Assembly (NCBI RefSeq): GCF_003956045.1
Contig: NZ_CP026513.1
Span: 45,915-95,654, forward strand
Source of the DNA: Candidatus Annandia adelgestsuga
GTDB taxonomy: Bacteria > Pseudomonadota > Gammaproteobacteria > Enterobacterales > Enterobacteriaceae_A
Direction of reading: 5' to 3'
DNA length: 49,740 bases
The notes under the pieces were generated by a model. That model had not been told where the DNA came from, did not search any database, and saw only the letters and a list, made by a program, of their open reading frames with translations. Positions 1-10,582 of this stretch are shown one piece after another. How positions within the stretch are numbered: position 1 is the stretch's first letter; the number at the start of each line of letters is the position of its first letter. The translations under genes and the position numbers were made by a program.

Positions 1-166
1 TTAAAATATAAATTATTTTTTAAAAAAAAAAAAAAAAAAAAAAATATTTTCTATAATTAATAATTTAAAAAATTTTTTTTTTAAAAAAAATAGATAAATA
101 TTTAATTTAATAATTAAATATTAAAATAATAAATAAAATTAATAATTTTATAAAAGGAAAATTAAA
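1..166. other. A+T-only leader upstream of aceE, with a 23-nt poly-A run
   Basis: Non-coding and almost purely A/T. It contains a run of 23 A residues at 22-44 and, at 154-158, the Shine-Dalgarno-like AAGGA that sets the aceE start. I see no pdhR gene or recognisable PdhR operator. No confident -35/-10 pair can be chosen because nearly every hexamer resembles a -10 element. Confidence 0.6.
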
Positions 167-2806
167 ATGTTATTTAATGATATAGATCCTATAGAAACTA
201 AAGAATGGTTAGAATCATTAAAAATAGTTATAAAAAAAGATGGAATTAATAGAGGTATTTTTTTAATTTCAAAACTTTTAGAAAATATAAATAATAAAGA
301 AAAATTATTTAATAATAGAAATTATGTTAATACTATTAATGTTAAAGAAGAACCAAAATATCCAGGAGATTTAATTATAGAAAAAAAAATTTGTTCTGCT
401 GTAAGATGGAATGCTATAATTATGGTTTTGAAAGCTTCAAATAAAAATTTAGATTTAGGAGGACATATATCTTCTTTTCAATCTTCTGCTGACATTTATG
501 AAGTATGTTTTAATCATTTTTTTTTAGCATATAATAAATTTGATGGAGGTGATTTAATATTTTTTCAAGGACATATATCTCCAGGAATATATTCTAGAGC
601 ATATTTAGAAGGAAGATTAACTTTAAAACAAATTGATAATTTTAGACAAGAAGTTTTTTTATCAGGATTACCATCATATCCTCATCCAAAATTAATGCCT
701 AATTTCTGGCAATTTCCAACTGTATCTATGGGATTAGGTGCTGTTAATGCAATATATCAAGCTAAATTTTTAAAATATTTAAATAATAGAAAAATTAAGG
801 ATACATCTAAACAAACAGTTTATGCTTTTTTAGGTGATGGTGAAATGGATGAACCAGAATCTAAAGGTTTATTAAATATTGCGTCAAGAGAAAAATTAGA
901 TAATTTAATTTTTGTTATTAATTGTAATTTACAAAGATTGGATGGTCCAGTTTATGGTAATGGTAAAATTATAAATGAATTAGAAAATATATTTTTAGGA
1001 TATGGTTGGGAAGTAATAAAAGTAATATGGGGTAGTAAATGGGATCCTTTATTTAAAAAAGATTATAATAAAAAATTAGTAAAATTAATGAATGAAACAT
1101 TAGATGGAAATTTTCAAACATTTACATCTAAAAATGGATCTTATATACGTAAAAATTTTTTTAATAAATATAAAGAAACAAAAAAATTAGTAGAAAATAT
1201 GTCAGATGATCAAATATTTTCTTTAAATAGAGGTGGGCATGATCCCAAAAAAATATATGCAGCTTTTAAAATGGCAAAAAATATTAAAAATAAACCTGTT
1301 GTAATATTAATGCATACAATTAAAGGTTATGGTATGGGTAATATAGCAGAAGGTAAAAATATTGCACATCAAGTAAAAAAAATTGATATAAAATCATTAA
1401 AATATATAAGAGATAAATTAAATATACCTATTACAGATAATAATTTAATTAATTTGCCATATATAAATTTTAATAAAAATTCTGAAGAATATAATTATAT
1501 TCATAAACAAAGAAAAAAAATGTATGGTTATATACCATATAGAAAAAAATTTTTTGATGAAATTATAAAATTACCTTCTATTGAAGATTTTAATTCTATT
1601 TTAAAAAAACAAAATAAAAAAATATCTACTACAATATCTTTTGTTAGAATATTAAATATATTATTAAAAAATAAATATATTAAAAATAAAATAGTTCCTA
1701 TAATAGCAGATGAAGCTAGAACTTTTGGTATGGAAGGATTATTTAGACAAATTGGAATTTATAATATAAATGGTCAAAAATATACTCCTCAAGATTATGA
1801 ACAAATATTGTGTTATAAAGAAAATGTAGATGGTCAAATTTTACAAGAAGGAATTAATGAATTAGGTGCTTGTTCTTCTTGGTTGGCAGCAGCAACTTCT
1901 TATAGTACAAATAATTTACCTATGATACCATTTTATATATTTTATTCTATGTTTGGTTTTCAACGTATTGGAGATTTATGTTGGGCTTCTGGGGATCAAC
2001 AAGCAAGAGGTTTTTTAATAGGAGGTACATCTGGAAGAACAACTTTAAATGGAGAAGGTTTACAACATGAAGATGGTCATAGCCATATACATGCATTAAC
2101 TATACCAAACTGTATTTCTTATGATCCTACTTATGCTTATGAATTAGCTGTAATTATTAATGATGGTTTAAATAGAATGTATGGACCTAAACAAGAAAAT
2201 ATTTATTATTATATTACTACTTTAAATGAAAATTATAAAATGCCAAGTATTCCTAAAAATGTAATTAACGGGATATGTAAAGGAATTTATAAAATAAAAA
2301 AAATAAAAGCAAGTAATAAAAAAATACAATTGTTAGGTTCTGGAGCTATATTAATACAAATAAAAAAAGCTGCTAAAATTTTATATAAATATTATAATAT
2401 AAGTATTGATATTTATAGTGTAACTTCTTTTAATGAATTAGCTAGAGATGGACAAGATTGTGATAGATGGAATTTATTACATCCTAATGAAAAACCTAAA
2501 ATACCCTTTATTACTAAAACAATGAATAATGCACCATCTGTAGCAGCAACTGATTATATTAAATTATTTGCAGAACAAGTAAGAAAATATATTCCATCTA
2601 AAATATATCATGTATTAGGAACTGATGGTTTTGGACGTTCTGATAGTCGTAAAAATTTAAGAAAATATTTTGAAATAGATTATAATTATATTGTAGTTTC
2701 TTCTTTATATGTATTATCTAAAGATAATATTATAGATAAAAGTATAGTTATTGATGCTATTAAAAAATTTAAAATAAACATAAATAAAATTAACCCTAGA
2801 TTATAA
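167..2806 (+). CDS. aceE: pyruvate dehydrogenase E1 component (homodimeric type)
   Basis: Decarboxylates pyruvate with thiamine diphosphate and passes the acetyl group to the lipoyl arm of AceF. At 879 aa it is close to the 887 aa of E. coli and aligns from the N-terminal DPIETKEWL to the C-terminal NPRL. The ThDP/Mg motif GDGEMDEPESKG lies near residue 225. Also visible are TIKGYGMGNIAEGKNIAHQ, EDGHSHIHALTIPNC near residue 640, and LGTDGFGRSDSRKNLR near the end. The start is supported by AAGGA 8 nt upstream. It is first in an aceE-aceF-lpd cluster, with a 10-nt gap to aceF. No regulator precedes it, so expression is probably constitutive. Confidence 0.98.
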   Translation: MLFNDIDPIETKEWLESLKIVIKKDGINRGIFLISKLLENINNKEKLFNNRNYVNTINVKEEPKYPGDLIIEKKICSAVRWNAIIMVLKASNKNLDLGGHISSFQSSADIYEVCFNHFFLAYNKFDGGDLIFFQGHISPGIYSRAYLEGRLTLKQIDNFRQEVFLSGLPSYPHPKLMPNFWQFPTVSMGLGAVNAIYQAKFLKYLNNRKIKDTSKQTVYAFLGDGEMDEPESKGLLNIASREKLDNLIFVINCNLQRLDGPVYGNGKIINELENIFLGYGWEVIKVIWGSKWDPLFKKDYNKKLVKLMNETLDGNFQTFTSKNGSYIRKNFFNKYKETKKLVENMSDDQIFSLNRGGHDPKKIYAAFKMAKNIKNKPVVILMHTIKGYGMGNIAEGKNIAHQVKKIDIKSLKYIRDKLNIPITDNNLINLPYINFNKNSEEYNYIHKQRKKMYGYIPYRKKFFDEIIKLPSIEDFNSILKKQNKKISTTISFVRILNILLKNKYIKNKIVPIIADEARTFGMEGLFRQIGIYNINGQKYTPQDYEQILCYKENVDGQILQEGINELGACSSWLAAATSYSTNNLPMIPFYIFYSMFGFQRIGDLCWASGDQQARGFLIGGTSGRTTLNGEGLQHEDGHSHIHALTIPNCISYDPTYAYELAVIINDGLNRMYGPKQENIYYYITTLNENYKMPSIPKNVINGICKGIYKIKKIKASNKKIQLLGSGAILIQIKKAAKILYKYYNISIDIYSVTSFNELARDGQDCDRWNLLHPNEKPKIPFITKTMNNAPSVAATDYIKLFAEQVRKYIPSKIYHVLGTDGFGRSDSRKNLRKYFEIDYNYIVVSSLYVLSKDNIIDKSIVIDAIKKFKININKINPRL

Positions 2807-2816
2807 AGGAAAAAAA

Positions 2817-4019
2817 ATGAATAAAAAAATTAAGTTACCAAATATAGGTTTAGATGAAGTAGAAGTTGTTGATATTTTAGTTAAAAAAGAAGATATTATT
2901 AAAAAAAAACAACCTTTAATATTAGTAGAAGGAGATAAAGTTTCAATGGAAATTCCATCTCCATTTTCTGGAAAAATAAACGAAATATTAGTTAATATTG
3001 GAGATAAAATAAAACATAATTCTTTAATAATGGTTTGTGAAAATAATGAAAATAAAATTTTAAAAGATAAAAATAATAAAATATTAGAAAATTATTCTAA
3101 AAAAAGAAAAAAAAAATATAATTATATACATGCTTCTCCTATAATTAGAAAAATGATAAGAGAATATGATATTTCTATTAAAAATATAAAAGGTAGTGGA
3201 AGAAAAGGTAGAATTATTAAAGAAGATATATTAAAATATATATCTAATAATAATATTATTAATAATAATAAAATTATAGAAGATAAAAAATTAAATGATA
3301 AAAATTTAAATGAATTTGGTAAAATTGAAATTATTAATATAAATAAAATAAAACAAGTTTCTGGTTTTAATTTACATCAAAATTGGTTAAATATACCTCA
3401 TGTTACACAATTTGATGAAGCTGATATAACAGAAACAGAAAAATTTAGAAAAAGTAAAAATTTAATGTATAATAAAAATAATATAAATGTAAAAATTACA
3501 CTATTATCTTTTATTGTAAAAATTATATCAGAATCATTAATAAAATTTCCTATTTTTAATAGTTCAATTACTAAAGATAATAAAAAAATAATAATTAAAA
3601 AATATATCAATATTGGTATTGCAGTTAATACTAAAAAAGGATTATTAGTCCCTATAATATTTAATGTAAATAATAAAAATATAATTGATATTTATAAAGA
3701 TTTATTATTATTATCTGAAAAAGCTCGTAATATGAAAATTACAAAAAAAGATATTACAGGAGGATGTTTTACAATATCTAATTTAGGTTCTATAGGTGGT
3801 AATATTTTTACACCTATTATAAATTCTCCTGAAGTTGCTATTTTAGGTATATCTAAATCATTAATAAAACCTTTATGGAAAAATGATAAGTTTATTCCAA
3901 GATTAATGTTACCTTTATCTTTATCTTATGATCATAGAGTAATTGATGGTGTTGATGGAGCTAAATTTATTACATATGTTAAAGAATGTTTATTTGATAT
4001 TAGAAATTTATTGTTATAA
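2817..4019 (+). CDS. aceF: dihydrolipoamide acetyltransferase (PDH E2), single-lipoyl form
   Basis: Core of the pyruvate dehydrogenase complex; transfers acetyl from lipoyl-lysine to CoA. Domain order: one lipoyl domain (residues 1-75, lipoylated lysine K41 in GDKVSMEIP), a lysine/asparagine-rich linker, the E1/E3-binding domain (about 106-142, ASPIIRKMIREYDI), a second linker, and the catalytic domain with the HRVIDG active-site motif (H373, D377). It is 400 aa against about 630 in E. coli; the difference is the two missing extra lipoyl repeats, not a truncation. AAGGA lies just before the ATG and the gap to aceE is 10 nt, so the two are surely cotranscribed. Confidence 0.97.
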   Translation: MNKKIKLPNIGLDEVEVVDILVKKEDIIKKKQPLILVEGDKVSMEIPSPFSGKINEILVNIGDKIKHNSLIMVCENNENKILKDKNNKILENYSKKRKKKYNYIHASPIIRKMIREYDISIKNIKGSGRKGRIIKEDILKYISNNNIINNNKIIEDKKLNDKNLNEFGKIEIININKIKQVSGFNLHQNWLNIPHVTQFDEADITETEKFRKSKNLMYNKNNINVKITLLSFIVKIISESLIKFPIFNSSITKDNKKIIIKKYINIGIAVNTKKGLLVPIIFNVNNKNIIDIYKDLLLLSEKARNMKITKKDITGGCFTISNLGSIGGNIFTPIINSPEVAILGISKSLIKPLWKNDKFIPRLMLPLSLSYDHRVIDGVDGAKFITYVKECLFDIRNLLL

Positions 4020-4026
4020 TTAATTT

Positions 4027-4060
4027 TTATTTTTAAATAATATAATAGTTTTAAAAATAA
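4027..4060 (+). promoter_or_regulatory. A/T hairpin in the aceF-lpd gap
   Basis: An 11-bp perfect inverted repeat (4027-4037 with 4050-4060) and a 12-nt loop sits directly upstream of the lpd ribosome binding site GGAG (4062-4065). It could be a weak processing or attenuation element between aceF and lpd. All pairs are A-T and the spacer is A/T-rich, so chance is a serious alternative. Confidence 0.25.
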
Positions 4061-4074
4061 TGGAGTTTAATTAT

Positions 4075-5496
4075 ATGAATGAAATTTTATTAAAAACTGA
4101 AATTGTTGTTATAGGTTCAGGTCCTTCAGGATACTCAGCGGCTTTTCGTTGTGCTGATTTAAATTATAAAACATTTTTAATTGAAAAATATAAAAATTTA
4201 GGAGGAGTATGTTTAAATGTAGGTTGTATACCTTCTAAAACTTTATTACATATAGTAAAATTAATTTTAGATATAAAATATTATGCAAAATATAAAATTA
4301 TTAATAATAGTTGTAATATTAATATTAAAGAATTAATATTATTTAAAGAAAAAATAATAAAAAAAATATCTAATAATATTTTAAATATGGCAAAAAAAAG
4401 AAATATTAAAATTATTTATGGGATAGCAGAATTTATAAATAATAATTCTTTAAAAATAAAAAAAAAAAATGAAAATATTATTATAAATTTTAATCATGCT
4501 ATTATTGCAACAGGTTCAAAACCAATTAAATATAATAATTTAAATTATGATGATTTTATATGGAATTCAACAAATTCTCTAAATATACCTAATATTCCTA
4601 AAAAAATGTTAATTGTAGGAGGGGGGGTTATTGGTTTAGAGATGGGTACTATATATTACTCATTAGGTTCCGAAATAGATATAATTGAAAGATCTTCACA
4701 AATTTTACCATCATTAGATTCTGATGTTATTAAACATTTTTTAAAAATTAATAAAAGTAAATTTAATTTTATGTTAAATACTAAAATTATTTCTATAGAA
4801 AAATGTAAAAAAGGAGTTAATGTAGTTATAAAAGATAAAAAAAAAAAAAAAAAAAAAATTTTTTATAATTCTGTTTTAATATCTATTGGTAGAAAACCTA
4901 ATATTAAAAATTTAAAAATTGATAATACTGATATTAAATTAAATAAAAATGGTTATATTAAAGTTAATAACCAAATGAAAACAAATGTACCAAATATATA
5001 TGCAATAGGAGATGTAGTAGGACAACCTATGTTAGCTCACAAAGGAATTCATGAAGGTCATATTGTTGCTGAAATAATATCTGGAAAAAAATATTATTTT
5101 GATCCTTTAGTAATACCTTCTGTTTCTTATACTAATCCAGAAATAGCTTGGGTAGGAATAACAGAAAAAGAAGCTAAAATTAAAGGAATAGATTGTAAAG
5201 TTTCTATTTTTCCATGGAAAGCTTCTGGTAGAGCAATTTTATCTAATTGTGATGATGGTATAACTAAACTTATATTTGATAAAAAAAGTAAAAAAATTAT
5301 AGGTGGTATAATAGTTGGAGAACATGCAGATGAATTACTAAGTGAAATTACTTTAGCAATTGAAATGGGATGTGATTCTGAAGATATTTCTTTAATTATT
5401 CATCCACATCCAACTTTATCTGAATCTATTGGTTTATCTTCAGATATTTTTAATGGAACAATTACAGATTTATTAAATTTTAAAAAAAAATATTAA
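4075..5496 (+). CDS. lpd: dihydrolipoamide dehydrogenase (E3 of PDH)
   Basis: Flavoprotein that reoxidises dihydrolipoamide with NAD+, completing the PDH complex. It shows the FAD-binding GSGPSGYSAA, the redox disulfide GGVCLNVGCIPSK, the NAD-binding GGGVIGLEMG, and the C-terminal dimer motif HPHPTLSE carrying the catalytic His. An upstream ATG at 4060 would add five residues. I prefer 4075 because GGAG at 4062-4065 is spaced for it and the length (473 aa) then equals the family norm (474 in E. coli). Odd feature: a 22-nt poly-A run at 4837-4858 is translated as a lysine string in the interface of the NAD domain, so reading-frame integrity depends on exact copying of that run. Confidence 0.97.
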   Translation: MNEILLKTEIVVIGSGPSGYSAAFRCADLNYKTFLIEKYKNLGGVCLNVGCIPSKTLLHIVKLILDIKYYAKYKIINNSCNINIKELILFKEKIIKKISNNILNMAKKRNIKIIYGIAEFINNNSLKIKKKNENIIINFNHAIIATGSKPIKYNNLNYDDFIWNSTNSLNIPNIPKKMLIVGGGVIGLEMGTIYYSLGSEIDIIERSSQILPSLDSDVIKHFLKINKSKFNFMLNTKIISIEKCKKGVNVVIKDKKKKKKKIFYNSVLISIGRKPNIKNLKIDNTDIKLNKNGYIKVNNQMKTNVPNIYAIGDVVGQPMLAHKGIHEGHIVAEIISGKKYYFDPLVIPSVSYTNPEIAWVGITEKEAKIKGIDCKVSIFPWKASGRAILSNCDDGITKLIFDKKSKKIIGGIIVGEHADELLSEITLAIEMGCDSEDISLIIHPHPTLSESIGLSSDIFNGTITDLLNFKKKY

Positions 5497-5512
5497 AATG
5501 AATATTTATAAT

Positions 5513-5537
5513 GAGGATAATAAAAAAAATTATCCTC
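5513..5537. terminator. bidirectional hairpin between convergent lpd and gapA
   Basis: Perfect 9-bp inverted repeat GAGGATAAT / ATTATCCTC (5513-5521 and 5529-5537) around a 7-nt A loop. It lies 16 nt after the lpd stop and 7 nt beyond the gapA stop. It contains four G-C pairs, unusual for spacers here. The T-tract after it is weak on the + strand; reading in the gapA direction no long U-run follows either. A shared terminator is the best explanation. Confidence 0.7.
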
Positions 5538-5544
5538 TTGACAT

Positions 5545-6751
<1,207 letters not shown>

Positions 6752-6979
6752 ATGCCAGTTATTAAAGTTAAAGAAAATGAATCTTTTGATATTACTATGA
6801 GAAGATTTAAAAGGGCTTGTGAAAAATCTGGAATTTTAGCTGAAATTCGTAAAAGAGAATTTTATGAAAAACCTACTATTAAAAGAAAAAAAGCTAAAGA
6901 ATTAGCTATAAAAAGAAATATGAAAAAAAATTTTAAAAATAATATTCATAAAAAATTTTTTTTTAATAAAAATATATAA
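6752..6979 (+). CDS. rpsU: 30S ribosomal protein S21
   Basis: Small-subunit protein that helps initiation at the ribosomal platform. It begins [13 protein letters not shown] and carries [25 protein letters not shown], matching E. coli S21 (71 aa) through the first 60 residues; the last 15 residues are a divergent K/N/F-rich tail, giving 75 aa. First gene of the rpsU-dnaG-rpoD macromolecular synthesis operon, whose order is conserved. Only 26 nt separate it from dnaG, and I see no terminator in that gap, unlike E. coli. Confidence 0.96.
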   Translation: MPVIKVKENESFDITMRRFKRACEKSGILAEIRKREFYEKPTIKRKKAKELAIKRNMKKNFKNNIHKKFFFNKNI

Positions 6980-7005
6980 AAAAAATATAATTTAAAATAA
7001 TTTAA

Positions 7006-8760
7006 ATGAAAAGATATATTTCTAGAAAATTTATAAAGAATTTAGTTTCAAGAACTGATATAAATAATTTTATAGGTCAATATATTAAACTTAAGAAAAA
7101 AAATAAATATTATTATTCTTTATGTCCTTTTCATACAGAAAATACTCCTTCTTTTATAGTAAATAATGATAAACAATTTTATTATTGTTTTGGATGTAAT
7201 GAACATGGTAATGTAATAGATTTTTTAATGAAATATAATGGATTAGATTTTTTAAAATCAATTAAAGAATTAGCTTTATTTAATGGTTATAAAGATATTC
7301 CTATAAAAAAAAATAAAATTATATATAAATATAATTTTAAAAATTTATATAAATTAATTAATAATGTAAATAAATTTTATAAAAAAAATTTATATAAAAA
7401 ACATAATTTTATAGCATATAATTATTTAAAAAATAGAAAATTAGATAAAAATATAATTGATTTTTTTGAAATTGGTTTTTCTTCTAATGGTAATAATATA
7501 ACTAATTTTTTTACTAAAAATAAAAATAATAATTTAGAATATTTAAAAATTTTAGGTTTAATAAAAAAACATAATAATAAAAAATTTATTGATTTTTTTA
7601 GAAATAGAATTATTTTTCCAATTAAAAATATAAATGGGCAAATAGTTGGATTTGGTGGTAGAACAGTAAATAATACTTTCCCTAAATATATTAATACTTC
7701 AGATAATTTTATTTTTAGTAAAAAAAATAATTTGTACGGTTTATATGAAATGTATAAATTATGTAAAAATTTTAAAAATATTATATTAGTAGAAGGATAT
7801 ATAGATGTTTTAACTTTATTTCAATTTGGTTTTTATAATACTATTTCTACATTAGGAAATAATATAAATAAAATACAAATAAAAATGTTATTTAATAATT
7901 CAAAACATATTATTTGTTGTTATGATGGAGACCAATCAGGTTTAAACGCTGCTTGGAATATGTTAAAATTATCTTTATCTTATATGAAAGAAGGATATCA
8001 ATTAAAATTTGTTTTTTTACCAAAAGGAGAAGACCCTGATAGTTTTATAAAAAAATATGGGGTTATTTGTTTTAAAAAAATTTTAAAAAAATCAGAATCA
8101 TTGTCTGTATTTTTTTTTAAAATGTTAATGTTAAAAATAAATTACAATTCTATAGAAAATTTAATTAATTTAAGTTTATTAGCAATACCTTTAATAAAAA
8201 AAATACCAAATAGAATATTAAGATTAAATTTACGTGAAAAATTAGGTAAAATATTAAATATTCCAGAAGATATTTTAGAATCATTGATTTCTAAAAAATT
8301 TATATATAATAAAAAAAAAATTAATATAATAAAATGTAATAATATAAAAACTTTAATTTCTTTATTAATACAAAACCCAGTTTTATTTAAAATTATACCA
8401 AATAATATGTTACATATTTTCAATAAATCTAAAAAATTTGAAATATCTTTATTTTTAAATTTAGTTTGTTTATATAAAAAAAATAATAAAATAACAACTG
8501 GTCAATTAATAGAATTATATAGAAATACAAAATATGAAAAAATAATTAAATCTTTATTAATATTAGATAATATGATTAGTATAAAATTAATAAAAAAAAT
8601 TTTTATTGATATTTTTTATAATTTATGTAAATCTGAAATAGAAATTAAAATTAATAAATTAATTTTAAAAGAAAAATTTCATAAATCTAAAAAAAAATAT
8701 AGAATATTATTATATTATTTTATTAAAAAATTATCAGAAATAAATATTTTAAAATGTTAA
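7006..8760 (+). CDS. dnaG: DNA primase
   Basis: Synthesises RNA primers at the replication fork. It is 584 aa (E. coli 581). The zinc-binding domain shows C40, H43, C61 and C64 in the same positions as E. coli (CPFHTENTPSF...YYCFGC). The RNA polymerase/TOPRIM core has VEGYIDVLTLFQFGF and CYDGDQSGLNAAW, followed by LPKGEDPDSFIKK. The C-terminal helicase-binding region (from about residue 430) is much less conserved and very rich in K, I and N. No clear Shine-Dalgarno precedes the ATG, so translation probably depends on readthrough coupling from rpsU. Confidence 0.97.
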   Translation: MKRYISRKFIKNLVSRTDINNFIGQYIKLKKKNKYYYSLCPFHTENTPSFIVNNDKQFYYCFGCNEHGNVIDFLMKYNGLDFLKSIKELALFNGYKDIPIKKNKIIYKYNFKNLYKLINNVNKFYKKNLYKKHNFIAYNYLKNRKLDKNIIDFFEIGFSSNGNNITNFFTKNKNNNLEYLKILGLIKKHNNKKFIDFFRNRIIFPIKNINGQIVGFGGRTVNNTFPKYINTSDNFIFSKKNNLYGLYEMYKLCKNFKNIILVEGYIDVLTLFQFGFYNTISTLGNNINKIQIKMLFNNSKHIICCYDGDQSGLNAAWNMLKLSLSYMKEGYQLKFVFLPKGEDPDSFIKKYGVICFKKILKKSESLSVFFFKMLMLKINYNSIENLINLSLLAIPLIKKIPNRILRLNLREKLGKILNIPEDILESLISKKFIYNKKKINIIKCNNIKTLISLLIQNPVLFKIIPNNMLHIFNKSKKFEISLFLNLVCLYKKNNKITTGQLIELYRNTKYEKIIKSLLILDNMISIKLIKKIFIDIFYNLCKSEIEIKINKLILKEKFHKSKKKYRILLYYFIKKLSEINILKC

Positions 8761-8859
8761 AATATTTATTTAAATAATATTAGTAATTAATATAATAATA
8801 TTTAATTATTAATAATTATAAAATTTTAATATAATAATATAAAAAAAATATAATTTAAA

Positions 8860-10476
8860 ATGATATTTAAAAAAAAAAAAATTAGAAGAAGAAAAAGAAG
8901 AAGAATAATATTTAATAGGAGAATAAAAAAAATAAATAATATTAATTATGATAAAAGAAGAAAATATAATATCGATCCAGTTAATTTATATATGAAAGAA
9001 ATGGGAAATATTAGTTTATTAAATAGATCAGAAGAAATAAGGGTTTCTAAAAAATTGGAAGATGGTAATAATAAAATATATGATACAATTATTAGATTTC
9101 CTAATACAATTATTTATTTAATTAATATTTTTAATAAAATAAAAAATAAAAAAATTAAAATAAATAAATTAGTAAATTATTTTATAGAAAAAAGATTTAA
9201 AATAGGTTTACTTTCAGAAAAATATAAACTTTATTATAATAAAAATTATTTATATGAAAAAATAAATACAAATAAATTTATAATGGAAGTTTATTTTATA
9301 AAATTAATTAAAAAATATAAAAAGTTATTTTTAATTATAAAAGAAAAAGGATATAATCATAAATATACAAAATATAAAATGCAAAAATTATCTAATTTTT
9401 TTATAAAATTTAGATTAAATTATAAACATTTTAATAATTTAGTTAATAATATTAATAATACTGTTAAAGAAACAAAAAAAACAATTTCTCTTTTAAAAAA
9501 TTTTTGTATTAAAGAATGTGATATGCCTGAAATATTTTTTAAAAAAATTTTTTATAATAATAATTTTAATAATAATTGGATAAATAAGATAAAAAAAATT
9601 AAAAAACCTTGGGTTAATAAAATATTAATTTTTTATAGTAAAATTAAAATATATATTGATAAAATAATGTTAATTGAAAAAAATACAAAATTAACATCAT
9701 CTCAAATAATAAATATTGGTAGAAAAATGTTTTTAGGAAAAGTAAAAGTTAATATCTCTAAAAACAATATGATAAAATCTAATTTACGTTTAGTAATTTC
9801 TATTGCAAAAAGATATTTAAATAGAGGATTAAAATTTTTAGATGTTATTCAAGAAGGTAATATTGGTTTAATGAAAGCAGTAGATAAATTTGAATATAGA
9901 AGAGGATATAAATTTTCAACTTATGCTACATGGTGGATTCGTCAAGCAATAACAAGATCTATTTCTGATCAAGCTCGTACTATTAGAATTCCGGTACATA
10001 TGATAGAAACAATTAATAAGTTAAATAAAATATCTTGTATTAAATTACAAAAATTAGGAAGACCACCTTCTTTAGGAGAATTGGGTAAAGAAATGTCAAT
10101 TAGTAAAAAAAAAATTAAAAGTATATTAGAAATAGCAAAAGAACCTATTTCTATGGAAACTCCAATATCTTATGGAGAAAATACATCTTTAAAAGATTTT
10201 TTAGAAGATAAAAATACAAAATTACCAATTGAAGCAGCTACAGAAGATAGTTTAAAAGAAACAGTTAAAATATTATTATCTGGTTTAACATTAAGAGAAG
10301 CTCAAGTATTACGTATGAGATTTGGTATAGGAATGAATTATGAACATACATTAGAAGAAGTTGGAAGAAAATTTAATGTTACGAGGGAAAGAATACGTCA
10401 AATAGAAGCTAAAGCTTTAATGAAATTGAGACATCCTAGTAGATCTTTTTTATTAAAATCATTTTTAGAAGATTAA
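8860..10476 (+). CDS. rpoD: RNA polymerase primary sigma factor, lacking region 1.1
   Basis: Housekeeping sigma-70. Region 1.2 starts at about residue 40 ([11 protein letters not shown]); the long non-conserved insert occupies roughly 90-280; region 2 ([16 protein letters not shown], then [13 protein letters not shown] with the -10 recognition helix) lies near 310-380; region 4.2 ends the protein ([20 protein letters not shown]). It is 538 aa against 613 in E. coli. The acidic autoinhibitory region 1.1 is absent, replaced by a lysine/arginine-rich tail. An in-frame TAA at 8851-8853 shows that the missing part is not simply upstream. No clear Shine-Dalgarno is present. Third gene of the operon with rpsU and dnaG. 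Confidence 0.97.
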   Translation: MIFKKKKIRRRKRRRIIFNRRIKKINNINYDKRRKYNIDPVNLYMKEMGNISLLNRSEEIRVSKKLEDGNNKIYDTIIRFPNTIIYLINIFNKIKNKKIKINKLVNYFIEKRFKIGLLSEKYKLYYNKNYLYEKINTNKFIMEVYFIKLIKKYKKLFLIIKEKGYNHKYTKYKMQKLSNFFIKFRLNYKHFNNLVNNINNTVKETKKTISLLKNFCIKECDMPEIFFKKIFYNNNFNNNWINKIKKIKKPWVNKILIFYSKIKIYIDKIMLIEKNTKLTSSQIINIGRKMFLGKVKVNISKNNMIKSNLRLVISIAKRYLNRGLKFLDVIQEGNIGLMKAVDKFEYRRGYKFSTYATWWIRQAITRSISDQARTIRIPVHMIETINKLNKISCIKLQKLGRPPSLGELGKEMSISKKKIKSILEIAKEPISMETPISYGENTSLKDFLEDKNTKLPIEAATEDSLKETVKILLSGLTLREAQVLRMRFGIGMNYEHTLEEVGRKFNVTRERIRQIEAKALMKLRHPSRSFLLKSFLED

Positions 10477-10541
10477 TAGTTTATAAAAATATATAATAAT
10501 TTTAAAATTTAAAATTTTTGGGGTTAAAAAATTTATTTTAT

Positions 10542-10577
10542 AATAATTAAATTTATTATAAAATAAATTTAATTATT
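10542..10577. promoter_or_regulatory. perfect 16-bp A/T hairpin abutting the yqhA start
   Basis: 10542-10557 and 10562-10577 are perfect inverted repeats with a 4-nt loop, ending 5 nt before the yqhA ATG and followed by TTATT. It is either an A/U-only terminator for rpoD or a 5' hairpin that buries the yqhA initiation region; yqhA shows no Shine-Dalgarno here. Sixteen perfect pairs are less easily reached by chance than the shorter A/T palindromes elsewhere. Confidence 0.45.
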
Positions 10578-10582
10578 TTATT

